A stretch of DNA of 35,569 nucleotides from Oscillospiraceae bacterium. GTDB lineage: Bacteria; Bacillota; Clostridia; Oscillospirales; Ruminococcaceae. The notes below the pieces were generated by a model. That model was given only the letters and a program-made list of their open reading frames with translations, did not search any database and had not been told where the DNA came from. Position numbers and translations under genes: made by a program. Where the stretch lies: assembly GCA_022508825.1 (NCBI GenBank), contig JAFLUI010000010.1, positions 1 to 35,569 of the forward strand, given 5' to 3'. Below are positions 23,404 through 31,597 of this stretch, piece after piece. Numbering within the stretch: position 1 is the stretch's first letter; the number at the start of each line of letters is the position of its first letter.

Positions 23404-23467
23404 CTGCCCCCTTGATAGGGGGCTTGGATGTAATAAATTATTCGCTGTTATTAACATTTGGGGGTAG
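23404..23467. repeat. CCCCCTTGATAGGGGG-type palindromic repeat, copy 2
   Basis: A 64-bp unit with the same CTGCCCCCTTGATAGGGGGC opening and GGGGGTAG closing as copy 1 (12692-12753). The middle differs, but TAATAA/TTATTA can pair where copy 1 has AAACA/TGTTT. It lies 24 bp past the mgsA stop. A GC-rich hairpin (about 23477-23490) follows it, as a hairpin follows copy 1. Confidence 0.7.
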
Positions 23468-23491
23468 AAAAAGCCCGCGGGGGCTCCCCGC

Positions 23492-23893
23492 TCATGCAGG
23501 ATTAACAAGCTGACGCCAGTCAAGGTCGCCCCTTTCAAGAGCGTGTATCAAAGCTTCCGCTGTGGCAATATTAGTCGCCACCGGAATGTTGTGTACATCA
23601 CAAAGTCTGAGAAGATCCCTCTCGTTAGGCTCATGAGGCTGTGCTGTAAGAGGGTCTCTGAAAAAGAGAAGAAGGTCGATTTCGTTGCAGGATATACGCG
23701 CACTGATCTGCTGGTCTCCGCCCTGGGAGCCGCTTAAATACCGCTGGATATTCAGTCCTGTTGCCTGCTCTACCATCTTGCCGGTAGTTCCTGTTGCGCA
23801 CAGGTTGTTCCGGGACAATACTCCGCAGTATGCAATACAGAACTGGACCATAAGCTCTTTTTTGGTATCATGCGCAATTAAAGCTATATTCAT
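23492..23893 (-). CDS. mgsA: Methylglyoxal synthase
   Basis: A 133-aa enzyme converting dihydroxyacetone phosphate to methylglyoxal and phosphate, a bypass of lower glycolysis. Catalytic and phosphate-binding elements known from the E. coli enzyme are present: His8 (IAHD), the ATGTTG phosphate loop, Asp60 (GGDQQI), Asp80 (FFRDPL) and His87 (PHEPN, where E. coli has HDPD). The ATG at 23893 is preferred to one at 23902, which lies directly on the GAGAGGA ribosome site. It lies 52 bp after minD, the usual last place in the Firmicute shape/division cluster. Confidence 0.95.
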   Translation of the reverse strand: MNIALIAHDTKKELMVQFCIAYCGVLSRNNLCATGTTGKMVEQATGLNIQRYLSGSQGGDQQISARISCNEIDLLLFFRDPLTAQPHEPNERDLLRLCDVHNIPVATNIATAEALIHALERGDLDWRQLVNPA

Positions 23894-23945
23894 TATTATC
23901 ATTCCTCTCCGTTTGTTTTTTCCGGGGATGCGGCAGAACCGATCA

Positions 23946-24698
23946 TTATTTTGTGAGTATCTTGAAGCTGAGAGGTATATCCTCGCCCTTTATACGCTTG
24001 GAGATCGCATCAAATGCCTTTAACGCAATGGAGCTGTTGGGAAGGGGCTTGCCCTTTCCTGTGGATATTACTATATCATTGTCCTTCGGGATAACACCGA
24101 TAAGCTGTACACCTACAGTGTCGATTATCTCGTCAAGGTCGATAATGATGTCTGCCTCGAATATCTCGGGGTCTACCTTGTTGATGATAAGACGCTGCTT
24201 TTTATTTCCTCTCTTGTAAAATTCGTCCGACATGAGACGTGCGTCACGGACGCATATGGGGTCGGGCGTTGTATTTACAAGGATAAGGTCAGACTGTTCA
24301 ACAACATCGAAAACGCTTTCGTTAGTACCTGCAGAGGTATCAACGATTATGTATTCGTAGTATTTGCGCATCTCGTTGCAGATATTAGAAATTATTTCCG
24401 CTTCTACCTTGGCAAAAGGATCCTCCGGAGCGCAGATAACACTCAGGTTGTTCGCGAAATCCTTAGCATTTGTTGTAGCCTTGTAGATATCACATTCGCC
24501 TTTGAGAACAGAACCCAGGTCATATTGGATGCTGTCCTTTACACCCAGCATGATGTCAAGACATCTCAGACCGAAGTCCAGCTCGATGATAAGAGTCCTG
24601 TGTCCCTGTCTTGCAAGGGCAAATCCAAGCTCGGCACATATGGAGGATTTGCCGGTGCCTCCTTTACCGGAAGTAATTGCAATAATTTTTGATGCCAT
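23946..24698 (-). CDS. minD: MinD-type septum-site ATPase
   Basis: A 250-aa ParA/MinD-family ATPase. The deviant Walker A box is GKGGTGKSS (Lys11 and Lys16), with switch residues [17 protein letters not shown] and Walker [10 protein letters not shown]. MinD places the division site by recruiting MinC to the membrane. The C-terminus ([14 protein letters not shown]) is only weakly like the amphipathic membrane-targeting helix of classical MinD, and minC and minE are absent here, so the role may be altered. The ATG at 24698 has AAAGGAG upstream. It has its own promoter (24770-24797). Neighbours mrdA, mreD and mgsA support the MinD assignment over other ParA-like proteins. Confidence 0.85.
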   Translation of the reverse strand: MASKIIAITSGKGGTGKSSICAELGFALARQGHRTLIIELDFGLRCLDIMLGVKDSIQYDLGSVLKGECDIYKATTNAKDFANNLSVICAPEDPFAKVEAEIISNICNEMRKYYEYIIVDTSAGTNESVFDVVEQSDLILVNTTPDPICVRDARLMSDEFYKRGNKKQRLIINKVDPEIFEADIIIDLDEIIDTVGVQLIGVIPKDNDIVISTGKGKPLPNSSIALKAFDAISKRIKGEDIPLSFKILTK

Positions 24699-24769
24699 AA
24701 TTAACTCCTTTCGTGCATAGGGCACTTGAAGATATAGTACTCAGCATAGAATATATTCATCTATTTTAT

Positions 24770-24797
24770 ATTGTACCACAAAATGAGGATTTGTCAA
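24770..24797 (-). promoter_or_regulatory. SigA promoter of minD-mgsA
   Basis: On the minus strand TTGACA (24792-24797), 16-nt spacer, TACAAT (24770-24775). It allows minD and mgsA to be expressed apart from mrdA. Confidence 0.7.
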
Positions 24798-24886
24798 AGT
24801 GTTTTTGAGAGGTTTGCACAATTTTGTGACGTTCCCACTAAATTTTTTGTGATTTTTGTATGTTTTGTACATACAAGGCGGACGGG

Positions 24887-26965
24887 TCAAGGCTCAGTCC
24901 TGCCTGCTACCACTGCTTCGGGGTCTTTTATTATAATAGTGGGGTGGGGAGGAACATAATCCTTGTCATAATATGCCTCTATTATCTGCTTTATCATGAA
25001 TTTGGAATACTCTCCGTGCTCAACAAATCCGGCGAAAGCTATTTCCGGCTCGTCTGCAGGGTAGAATCCTATAAACGCAGAGCCTGTGTCCTCTGCCGAT
25101 GTCATCTGGGGGGTACCGGTTTTTATCGCCGCTTTCTCAGGAAGGCTTGTCAGCAGATAAGAGGTGTAATAGTCCTTTTCCATAGGATAGCTGTAGGCTG
25201 TGAATGCTGCAGCCTGCTTCATGCCCTGAGTGATAAGGTCAAAGGTCTCCCCGGTTTTGTCGGGTATGGCGGAAACGATAGTGGGCTGCTTGACGTAAAC
25301 AAGCTCCTCCATATTGTAGGTGTAGACGCTGTCCACCATATGAGGCTGATAGCGGACTCCCTTGTTTGCGATAGTACACGCCTGAACTGCCATCTGCAGC
25401 GGTGTTACGGCGGTCTCGGACTGTCCTATTGCTTCCTGCACAACAAGACCTGCGTTCCATTCAAGACCTCTTGCAAGCAGACTGTCGGGAGTTGCGATGT
25501 AGCCCTTGCTTCCTCCCGGTTCAAGATAGGTGTCGTTTGCAAGACCGTACATATTTGCATAGCTTGCTATCATATCGGGACCCATGACCCTGCCCACTTC
25601 ATAGAAGAAGATGTTGCAGGATTTTTCTATTGCCGTTATGACGCTTATTCCTCCGTGCCAGCCTGTGCATAATGGCTGATAGTCGTCCCAGTAGGTGTAT
25701 TTGTGTCCGCAGTAGACGGTGGAATTTCTGCTTATATACCCCTCGTTCAGACCCGCTGTAGCGGTGACTGTCTTGAAGGTGGAGCCGGGACGGTACAGTC
25801 CGTTGGTGGCTCTGTTTGTAAGGGGGGAGTTTTCTCCGTTGAGCACGGAAGCGTAATCGGTAAGATAGTCGTTTATATCATATGTGGGGGAGGTAGCCGC
25901 TGCAAGGAGGGCTCCGTTTTTAGCGTCCAGGACTACAAGTGCGCCTGCATTGGCGTTCATGCCCTTTGCCTTGGTGCTGGTCTGGTTGTTGAGCCAGAGG
26001 ATGTGATTTTCAAGTATCTCCTGAACGTCCCGCTGATAGTCGATGTCAAAGGTGAGCTTTACGGTATTTCCGGGGACAGCCTCCTCGGTGACTTTGTCCG
26101 AGATCACCACGCCGTTGAGCAGGTCAAGGGTACGGGTGCCTTTTTTGCCCCGCAGCTCAGACTCCATTGCCTTTTCTATGCCGGATTTTCCGATGACATC
26201 ATTGAGAGCGTAGCCGCTTCCCTTATGCTCCTCGTACTCCTCGGCGCTTATGGCTCCCACTGTTCCGATAAGGTGGGGAGCAGCGTCTCCCACTGCGTAG
26301 ATGCGGATAGCTTCCTCGATGATGTCCATTCCCTCAAGAGTGTAGGAGGCTTCCTTAAGGCGGACAACGGTATCCATGGGGATATCCTCTGCAAAGGTGT
26401 ATCTGTTTGAAAGGGAAAAGCTGCGGAGGATCATTTCATAGCGGATGCCTGCGATATTTCTTTTTTCCGCTTCGGTGTATCTGCTGTCTATGTCGTACAG
26501 AGAGTACATTGCCATGAGACAGTCCTCTGCAGTGGCATAGGGCTGGACGCCTATTTCCTTTCGCAGCTTTACTATGTCGCCGTCACGGGCGTCAAGATAT
26601 TCATAGGGCTGCCCGCGGCTTATGGGGAGGGTGTCTATCCATGGGACGCCGTCCTCATCCAGGATCTTTGTTATGCCGTTTATGATGCGGTTCATTTCCT
26701 CTTTTCCGCTTGGGAAAAACGCCTTTTCTATGACCACATTGAAGCCTGTTTTGTTTATGACTATCTCATGACCGTCCTTGTCCACGATCTCGCCCCTTGG
26801 AGAGGTTATGACCTGAGTGGCACTGCGGGTGGTCTGTGCTTTTTCAAGATAGGCTGCGCCGTTTACGATCTGTATTTTCATAAGGTCGACAGAGCACAGC
26901 GCAAGCATGGCGAGTATCACGATAAAGAAAAATGCCGCTCTTACTCCTTCAAAAAATTTTTTCAT
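24887..26965 (-). CDS. mrdA: Elongation-type class B penicillin-binding protein (PBP2)
   Basis: A 692-aa peptidoglycan transpeptidase with one N-terminal membrane helix (about 9-30), a pedestal domain (PRGEIVDKDG near 56), and a C-terminal transpeptidase domain. The active-site motifs are complete: STFK (Ser395), SCN (449-451) and KTG (615-617). It cross-links side-wall or peripheral wall together with a SEDS protein (RodA), which is not in this window. The position after mreD supports PBP2 rather than the sporulation or division paralogue. The ATG at 26965 has no close canonical ribosome site; a hairpin (26976-26994) separates it from AAAGGAGAG at about 26996-27004 and could bring that site near when folded. 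Confidence 0.92.
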   Translation of the reverse strand: MKKFFEGVRAAFFFIVILAMLALCSVDLMKIQIVNGAAYLEKAQTTRSATQVITSPRGEIVDKDGHEIVINKTGFNVVIEKAFFPSGKEEMNRIINGITKILDEDGVPWIDTLPISRGQPYEYLDARDGDIVKLRKEIGVQPYATAEDCLMAMYSLYDIDSRYTEAEKRNIAGIRYEMILRSFSLSNRYTFAEDIPMDTVVRLKEASYTLEGMDIIEEAIRIYAVGDAAPHLIGTVGAISAEEYEEHKGSGYALNDVIGKSGIEKAMESELRGKKGTRTLDLLNGVVISDKVTEEAVPGNTVKLTFDIDYQRDVQEILENHILWLNNQTSTKAKGMNANAGALVVLDAKNGALLAAATSPTYDINDYLTDYASVLNGENSPLTNRATNGLYRPGSTFKTVTATAGLNEGYISRNSTVYCGHKYTYWDDYQPLCTGWHGGISVITAIEKSCNIFFYEVGRVMGPDMIASYANMYGLANDTYLEPGGSKGYIATPDSLLARGLEWNAGLVVQEAIGQSETAVTPLQMAVQACTIANKGVRYQPHMVDSVYTYNMEELVYVKQPTIVSAIPDKTGETFDLITQGMKQAAAFTAYSYPMEKDYYTSYLLTSLPEKAAIKTGTPQMTSAEDTGSAFIGFYPADEPEIAFAGFVEHGEYSKFMIKQIIEAYYDKDYVPPHPTIIIKDPEAVVAGRTEP

Positions 26966-26975
26966 TTTTTTAATT

Positions 26976-27130
26976 ATGCTCCCGCAGGGAGCATCTCTCC
27001 TTTCACGTACGTTTATGCCGAATAAATTCGCCTTGCGGTTTTGCTCAGCAAAATTTCAGAACTCAATTTATTGAGTATGCAGTCATGAAAAGCACAAAAC
27101 TCGAAGTTTGAAAATCTTTGATTTTCAAAC
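26976..27130. repeat. Composite palindromic element, copy A
   Basis: Four inverted repeats in a row: ATGCTCCC/GGGAGCAT (26976-26994), TTTTGC/GCAAAA (27039-27053), ACTCAA/TTGAGT (27061-27076), and an 11-bp perfect pair GTTTGAAAATC/GATTTTCAAAC (27106-27130). The last two modules are joined by CAAAACTCGAAG, also seen in copy B (31281-31404). It fills the leader between mreD and mrdA. Confidence 0.65.
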
Positions 27131-27142
27131 ATAGCCTCCTGT

Positions 27143-27709
27143 TTATTCTCTTACAATATCATCGGACTGCTCTTCGATGTAGTCCTCCACAATTACTCCA
27201 AGATGCTTTACCATAAAGCGGACGATAAAATACAGGGGGAGAACGGAAATTTCTGTGTAGATCATAACCGGCAGAAATTCTCCCAAGAAAATTTTTACCG
27301 ACGGGTCGTACTCCCATATAGCATAGTAAAAAAAGTAGTGGGTCATTCCCTGTATAAAGACCGCTGCAAGGTTTATAAGCAGTATGCTCAGTATGTGCCG
27401 TCTTAAAAAGAAATGGAACAGCAGAGATGCCATCAGGCAGCACCACAGCATAATGATGCCGCTGAGTCCTATCATGGTGCCCTGCGCAGTGTCCAGAAGA
27501 AGTCCTGCAGCGCATCCGAAGATCGCCGATTCAAAGGGCTCCTCAAACATGGATACGCACATTGCTGTGGGTATGAGGAAAAGGGGAGTCCTCAGATTGA
27601 CAGGCGCTGTGGTCATGTAGATATAGGAGACTGCCAGAAGCAGAAAATACAGCACCCACCGTATGACAGTATTCCGTTTTTCCTTTTTTCGTTTAAGGTC
27701 GATATTCAC
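27143..27709 (-). CDS. mreD: Rod-shape-determining membrane protein MreD
   Basis: A 188-aa integral membrane protein with about five to six helices, typical length for MreD. It starts with a basic segment (KRKKEKRNTVIRW) before the first helix and has the family-like stretches TAPVNLRTPLFLIPTA and SAIFGCAAGLLLDTAQG. MreD works with MreC, RodA and PBP2 in the elongation complex. The start is GTG at 27709 with AGGAG upstream. It lies 28 bp after the response regulator and is followed by mrdA. mreB and mreC, which normally precede mreD, are not in the window. Confidence 0.82.
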   Translation of the reverse strand: MNIDLKRKKEKRNTVIRWVLYFLLLAVSYIYMTTAPVNLRTPLFLIPTAMCVSMFEEPFESAIFGCAAGLLLDTAQGTMIGLSGIIMLWCCLMASLLFHFFLRRHILSILLINLAAVFIQGMTHYFFYYAIWEYDPSVKIFLGEFLPVMIYTEISVLPLYFIVRFMVKHLGVIVEDYIEEQSDDIVRE

Positions 27710-27737
27710 TGTTTACTCCTCGATTTCTTACTCAGAC

Positions 27738-29288
27738 TTACTCATCGATCTCTTCCTCGTCGTCGCTGACGGCAGATTCGCCGCGGCTCTGCCTTTTGTA
27801 GCTGAGAGGGCTTATCCCCACATATTTTTTGAATTTATTATGAAAATAATTTATATTGGTGTACCCCACCATTTCCGCTACCTCGTAGACCTTGTACTCG
27901 TCCATTTCAAGAAGGCGCTTGGCTTCGGTGATGCGTATGCTGTCAAGATAGTTGTTGAAGTTTTCTCCGGTGTATTGGTGGAACACCTTTCCAAGATACG
28001 CTCTGTTGTATCCGAAAATTGCTGCAAGCTGCTCGAGACGGAGCTCGCTGTTGTAGTTTGATCTGATGTACTGCACAACGCGCTCCATGGTGCTTTTGGT
28101 GGTGCGTCCGAAATGAGCGGAGGACAGCTCGGAGAGGGTCGTTTTAAGCAGCTCGATTATCTCGAAAAGACTGGTCTGCTCTCCGATCTTCGCAATAAGC
28201 TCGTCGTTGATGAACTGCTCTGTTTTCTTGTCCCCGATATTTTTTATCAGCTTTGACTTTATATCCATAACGGCGGTTATGCAGGTGATCTTTATTCGCT
28301 CGGCTGTGTATGTGTCCCTGCAGAAGGAGACCTGAAAGCGATCCAGAGCGTCATTCAGTCTGTCGGTATCGTTGATCTCTATATATGCATAGATACGGTC
28401 AATGATCTCATCTATCTGAGCAGTCTCCTGAATGTCACTGCTGACAGTTTCTCTGCTGACGATACCGTGGTGCATATACTGGAAACGGTTTTTCAGCAGC
28501 TCGTCCGCCTCATGATAGGAGCGCTTTATATCGGACATCTCCGAAACGGTGCAGCCCATGGTGATAAATATCCTGTCCGGATATTCCTTGCAGAGCTCGG
28601 AAAGATATTCCATCATCAGGCTCCGGCTCATGTCCTTGAAAAGGGCTGCGGTCATTCCGCTGAATCCGGGTGTTATCACGTCCGCCTCACAGTCGTCCTC
28701 CATACGCTTTTTAAGGGTATTTAAAAGGGTGTTTTTTTCCTCTGCGGTCATGCTTTCGGCTGCGGCAATGATGACTGCCGTATAGGTGCTGTGGTCATAG
28801 GAAGACAGCTCACTGCTTTCCAGCGCCTTTTCATCGCCGAGAAGAAGTGCCTGCACGACCCTTTCGCTCATGTATTCGCTGCCATGCTCAAGTGCGATCT
28901 TATTTCGTTCCTCATCCTCGATCTCCTCACGCAGAGCCTTCAGCACCTCGATCATCTCGTCCTCATCCACGGGCTTAAGGATAAACTGCTTGACGCCAAG
29001 GGACATTGCCTCCTTGGCATAGGTGAAATCCGAGTATCCCGAAAGTATCAGGCACTTTCCGTCAAAGCCTCTTTTTTTGGCAGCGTCTATCATTTGTATA
29101 CCGGTCATGCCGGGCATTTTCACATCGGCTATAACGATGTCGGGGGAAAGGCTCATTATTTTTGTCAGACCGTCGTCACCGTCCTCGCCCTCTCCTATAA
29201 CTTCAAGTCCAAGCTCCTGCCAGGGGATCATCATTTTTACACCCTGGCGAACATTGTGCTCATCATCAACAAGCAATACCTTTATCAT
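27738..29288 (-). CDS. YesN-type AraC-family response regulator
   Basis: A 516-aa cytosolic regulator. The N-terminal receiver has Asp8-Asp9, the phospho-acceptor Asp55 (ADVKMPG) and the Lys in ILKPVDE. A long middle region (about 125-400) is of the type found in YesN-like regulators. The C-terminus holds two helix-turn-helix motifs of the AraC type (LEQLAAIFGYNRAYLGKVF and VYEVAEMVGYTNINYFHNK), followed by an acidic tail. ATG 29288 has GAAAGGAG upstream; an open extension to 29351 runs into the kinase gene and is rejected. Its kinase partner lies 55 bp upstream. YesMN pairs usually control carbohydrate ABC transporters; none is adjacent here, and mreD is the next gene down. Confidence 0.92.
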   Translation of the reverse strand: MIKVLLVDDEHNVRQGVKMMIPWQELGLEVIGEGEDGDDGLTKIMSLSPDIVIADVKMPGMTGIQMIDAAKKRGFDGKCLILSGYSDFTYAKEAMSLGVKQFILKPVDEDEMIEVLKALREEIEDEERNKIALEHGSEYMSERVVQALLLGDEKALESSELSSYDHSTYTAVIIAAAESMTAEEKNTLLNTLKKRMEDDCEADVITPGFSGMTAALFKDMSRSLMMEYLSELCKEYPDRIFITMGCTVSEMSDIKRSYHEADELLKNRFQYMHHGIVSRETVSSDIQETAQIDEIIDRIYAYIEINDTDRLNDALDRFQVSFCRDTYTAERIKITCITAVMDIKSKLIKNIGDKKTEQFINDELIAKIGEQTSLFEIIELLKTTLSELSSAHFGRTTKSTMERVVQYIRSNYNSELRLEQLAAIFGYNRAYLGKVFHQYTGENFNNYLDSIRITEAKRLLEMDEYKVYEVAEMVGYTNINYFHNKFKKYVGISPLSYKRQSRGESAVSDDEEEIDE

Positions 29289-29343
29289 TAACTTTCTCCT
29301 TTCAGATACACAGCGTATATTCACAAAACCCGCAGATCTTCCA

Positions 29344-31251
29344 TCAGGCACCGCGTGAGATGTTCCTGCTTATCTCACTGTACTTCTGGGGAAGCTTCTT
29401 CATAACATTTTCGTCCACTATCCTTGGCAGAGTGACGCTTATTGTGGTACCTCTGCCCTGAACGGTCTTCACCGAAAGGCCGTATTCCTCACCGTGGTAC
29501 ATCTTTATACGCTTATTTACATTGGTAAGACCGATACTTTTTCCGGAAGAGGTGTCGTTTTTCTCCAGCTTTTGGAGAAGCTCCTTCATTCTTTCGGGAG
29601 TTATGCCCTGTCCGTTGTCCGACACGTCGATGGATACGTTTTCTCCGCTGTAACGGACCTTGATGCTGATGCGTCCGTTTGACTTGGAGCCTTCAACACC
29701 GTGTACAACAGCATTTTCAACTATAGGCTGTATGATGAGCGGAAGCACCTTGTAGTTACGGTCCACCTCGCAGTAGATGGAGTAGGACACCCTGTCCCCG
29801 AAGCGGGCGGACTGGAGCTCAAGATAGCTCCGTGTAAATTCAAGCTCCGATTCAAGGGTCACCATGCCGTCCTTTACTTCAAGGCACCGCCTCATGAATT
29901 TTCCCAGTTTTTTTACCAGGTCGGCAGTTTCCTTGTCGTTATTGCAGTATGCCTTCATTCTTATAGTCTCAAGAGTGTTATAAAGGAAATGAGGATTTAT
30001 CTGGCTTGCAAGGGTCTTGAACTCCGCCTCCATCTGATTTAGCTTGAAGCTTTCCGACTGTATCTTTGCTTCATAGGCATCGTTTATAAGCTTCTGCATA
30101 CTGTCCACCATTTTTTTCAGGTCCTGGTAAAGGTCGTATATCTCGTCGCCGCCCTTGATGTCGTCGGTGAGCTCAAAGCTTCCGTCCGCAACGGTGTGCA
30201 TTTTATCCTGCAGGGAACGTATACGCCTTGTGAACATACTTGAAAAGAGTATCAGTATCAATACAGAAAGTATAACACACAGAAGACTATACCAAACGTA
30301 AATGATGATCGTGCTGTTTAAAGTCTTGTTGTAAATAGCGGTGGGCTTGACGATGTATACCTGAAAAAGATTTCCCGTATTTTCATAGTCAAAGTAGGAA
30401 ACAACGGTGTATCCCTTTTTTTCAAGCTGATGATTTCCGCCTGACAGCTTTTCGGAATTGCTTATGCCCATAGGAAAATCATTTTCGTAATTCAGCACCA
30501 TTCTTTCCCTGCAGCCTTCTACCGTACTGTAGAAAACCACTCCCTGATTTACGCACAGAACTACTCCTGCGCTTACATCGGAGGTAAATTCGGCATACCA
30601 TTCGGGGTCTACCGTCACCACCATAGCTCCGCAGAAATCGCCGTTTTTGTCTGCAAGGGGAGTGACAAGAGCAAGCCTGCTTTCGGGAGAAGTATATCCG
30701 GCAGACTTTGTATCCCCATCCGCATTGCTTTCCTCTGCGGTGTCGGTGATGACCTCATTGTCAAGGGTTATAAGCTGCCATCTCGGTTTATCGGTTTCCG
30801 AGGCTTTTTTGTACCAGTATGAGTCCTGTATCTCTTTATTTGCATATCTGAAATCGGAATTATAAACAAAGCCGTCAATATCAAGATAAAAATAGAAGCT
30901 GTCCACCTGAGGATACATACCGTTTTGCTCGGGAATGATGCTGTTCTGCATATAAAAGGTATAATACTCATCGTTATTTACAAATTCCTGCCTCAGCAGG
31001 GCGTTCAGGCTGTCACTTTCCAGAACGGTCTTGCTTATATTTGACACTGTGGATACGGTGTCCTTCAGTCTGGTCTTGATGCTGTCCGCTTCGGATATAG
31101 TCCCGTTTCCTGCATTGCTCTGCATGACGCTTATAAAATTATAGAGCAGGTAAACGCCTCCAAGGATAACGGGAACAAGTGTGGCGACGCACATCAGTAT
31201 AAGCTTATTGCGGAATTTCATACTCAGTATTTTTTGTATAAGAGAAGCCAT
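29344..31251 (-). CDS. YesM-type sensor histidine kinase
   Basis: A 635-aa membrane kinase. It has a first helix at about 17-39, an extracellular sensor (about 40-305, Cache-like), a second helix at about 310-330 (YSLLCVILSVLILILF), a HAMP linker, and a His_kinase/HATPase module. The phospho-acceptor is His421 in INPHFLYNTLE, the N box is PIVENAVVHG (Asn513) and the G box is DNGQG (Asp545), followed by SIGLTNVNKRI. These are the marks of the YesM (LytS-like) branch. The ATG at 31251 has AAAGGCGGG upstream; an open extension through the repeat to 31371 is rejected. The ligand is unknown. Confidence 0.92.
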   Translation of the reverse strand: MASLIQKILSMKFRNKLILMCVATLVPVILGGVYLLYNFISVMQSNAGNGTISEADSIKTRLKDTVSTVSNISKTVLESDSLNALLRQEFVNNDEYYTFYMQNSIIPEQNGMYPQVDSFYFYLDIDGFVYNSDFRYANKEIQDSYWYKKASETDKPRWQLITLDNEVITDTAEESNADGDTKSAGYTSPESRLALVTPLADKNGDFCGAMVVTVDPEWYAEFTSDVSAGVVLCVNQGVVFYSTVEGCRERMVLNYENDFPMGISNSEKLSGGNHQLEKKGYTVVSYFDYENTGNLFQVYIVKPTAIYNKTLNSTIIIYVWYSLLCVILSVLILILFSSMFTRRIRSLQDKMHTVADGSFELTDDIKGGDEIYDLYQDLKKMVDSMQKLINDAYEAKIQSESFKLNQMEAEFKTLASQINPHFLYNTLETIRMKAYCNNDKETADLVKKLGKFMRRCLEVKDGMVTLESELEFTRSYLELQSARFGDRVSYSIYCEVDRNYKVLPLIIQPIVENAVVHGVEGSKSNGRISIKVRYSGENVSIDVSDNGQGITPERMKELLQKLEKNDTSSGKSIGLTNVNKRIKMYHGEEYGLSVKTVQGRGTTISVTLPRIVDENVMKKLPQKYSEISRNISRGA

Positions 31252-31280
31252 GATATCCCGCCTTTCTGCATTTTTATGAC

Positions 31281-31404
31281 CATTTTCCCGACAGGGAAAA
31301 TGTGTCCTCCTATTTTTCGATGTTTTGTGCTTTTGCGTAAGCAAAATTACGAGCGGCAGCGAGGAAAACAAAACTCGCAGTTTGAAAATCTCAGATTTTC
31401 AAAC
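31281..31404. repeat. Composite palindromic element, copy B
   Basis: Inverted repeats in order: CATTTTCCC/GGGAAAATG (31281-31302), TTTTGC/GCAAAA (31331-31346) and GTTTGAAAATC/GATTTTCAAAC (31380-31404). The last pair is identical to copy A and is preceded by CAAAACTCGCAG, one base different from copy A. It lies in the leader of the histidine-kinase gene; the rest of the 345-bp gap to the HD-GYP gene holds only that gene's promoter and leader. Confidence 0.65.
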
Positions 31405-31499
31405 ATTCATACATATTATTATTTTATCATATTTCCTATGTAAATTCATGAACTTTTAGTTAATAGCGCTGTCCGAAACAAAATTTTAAGGATATATAC

Positions 31500-31528
31500 T
31501 TGTGGTTTCTGAAATAATATGGTATAAT
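31500..31528 (+). promoter_or_regulatory. SigA-type promoter of the HD-GYP sensor
   Basis: TTGTGG (31500-31505), 17-nt spacer, TATAAT (31523-31528). A start codon at 31502 in the same frame lies inside this promoter and cannot be used. Confidence 0.65.
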
Positions 31529-31597
31529 TTTAACATGATTCTGCAAATTTTAAAAGGAGACGGCTCGCTGCAGAAACGCAGGAGCATTATAAAGGAT

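Noticed and set aside
24860-25672. Open frame of about 270 codons antisense to mrdA
   Set aside because: Opposite the conserved transpeptidase domain; Cys/His-rich composition is typical of a shadow frame.
31502-31597. Upstream in-frame starts for the HD-GYP sensor
   Set aside because: They lie in or just after the promoter and would hide the signal peptide behind 32 extra residues.
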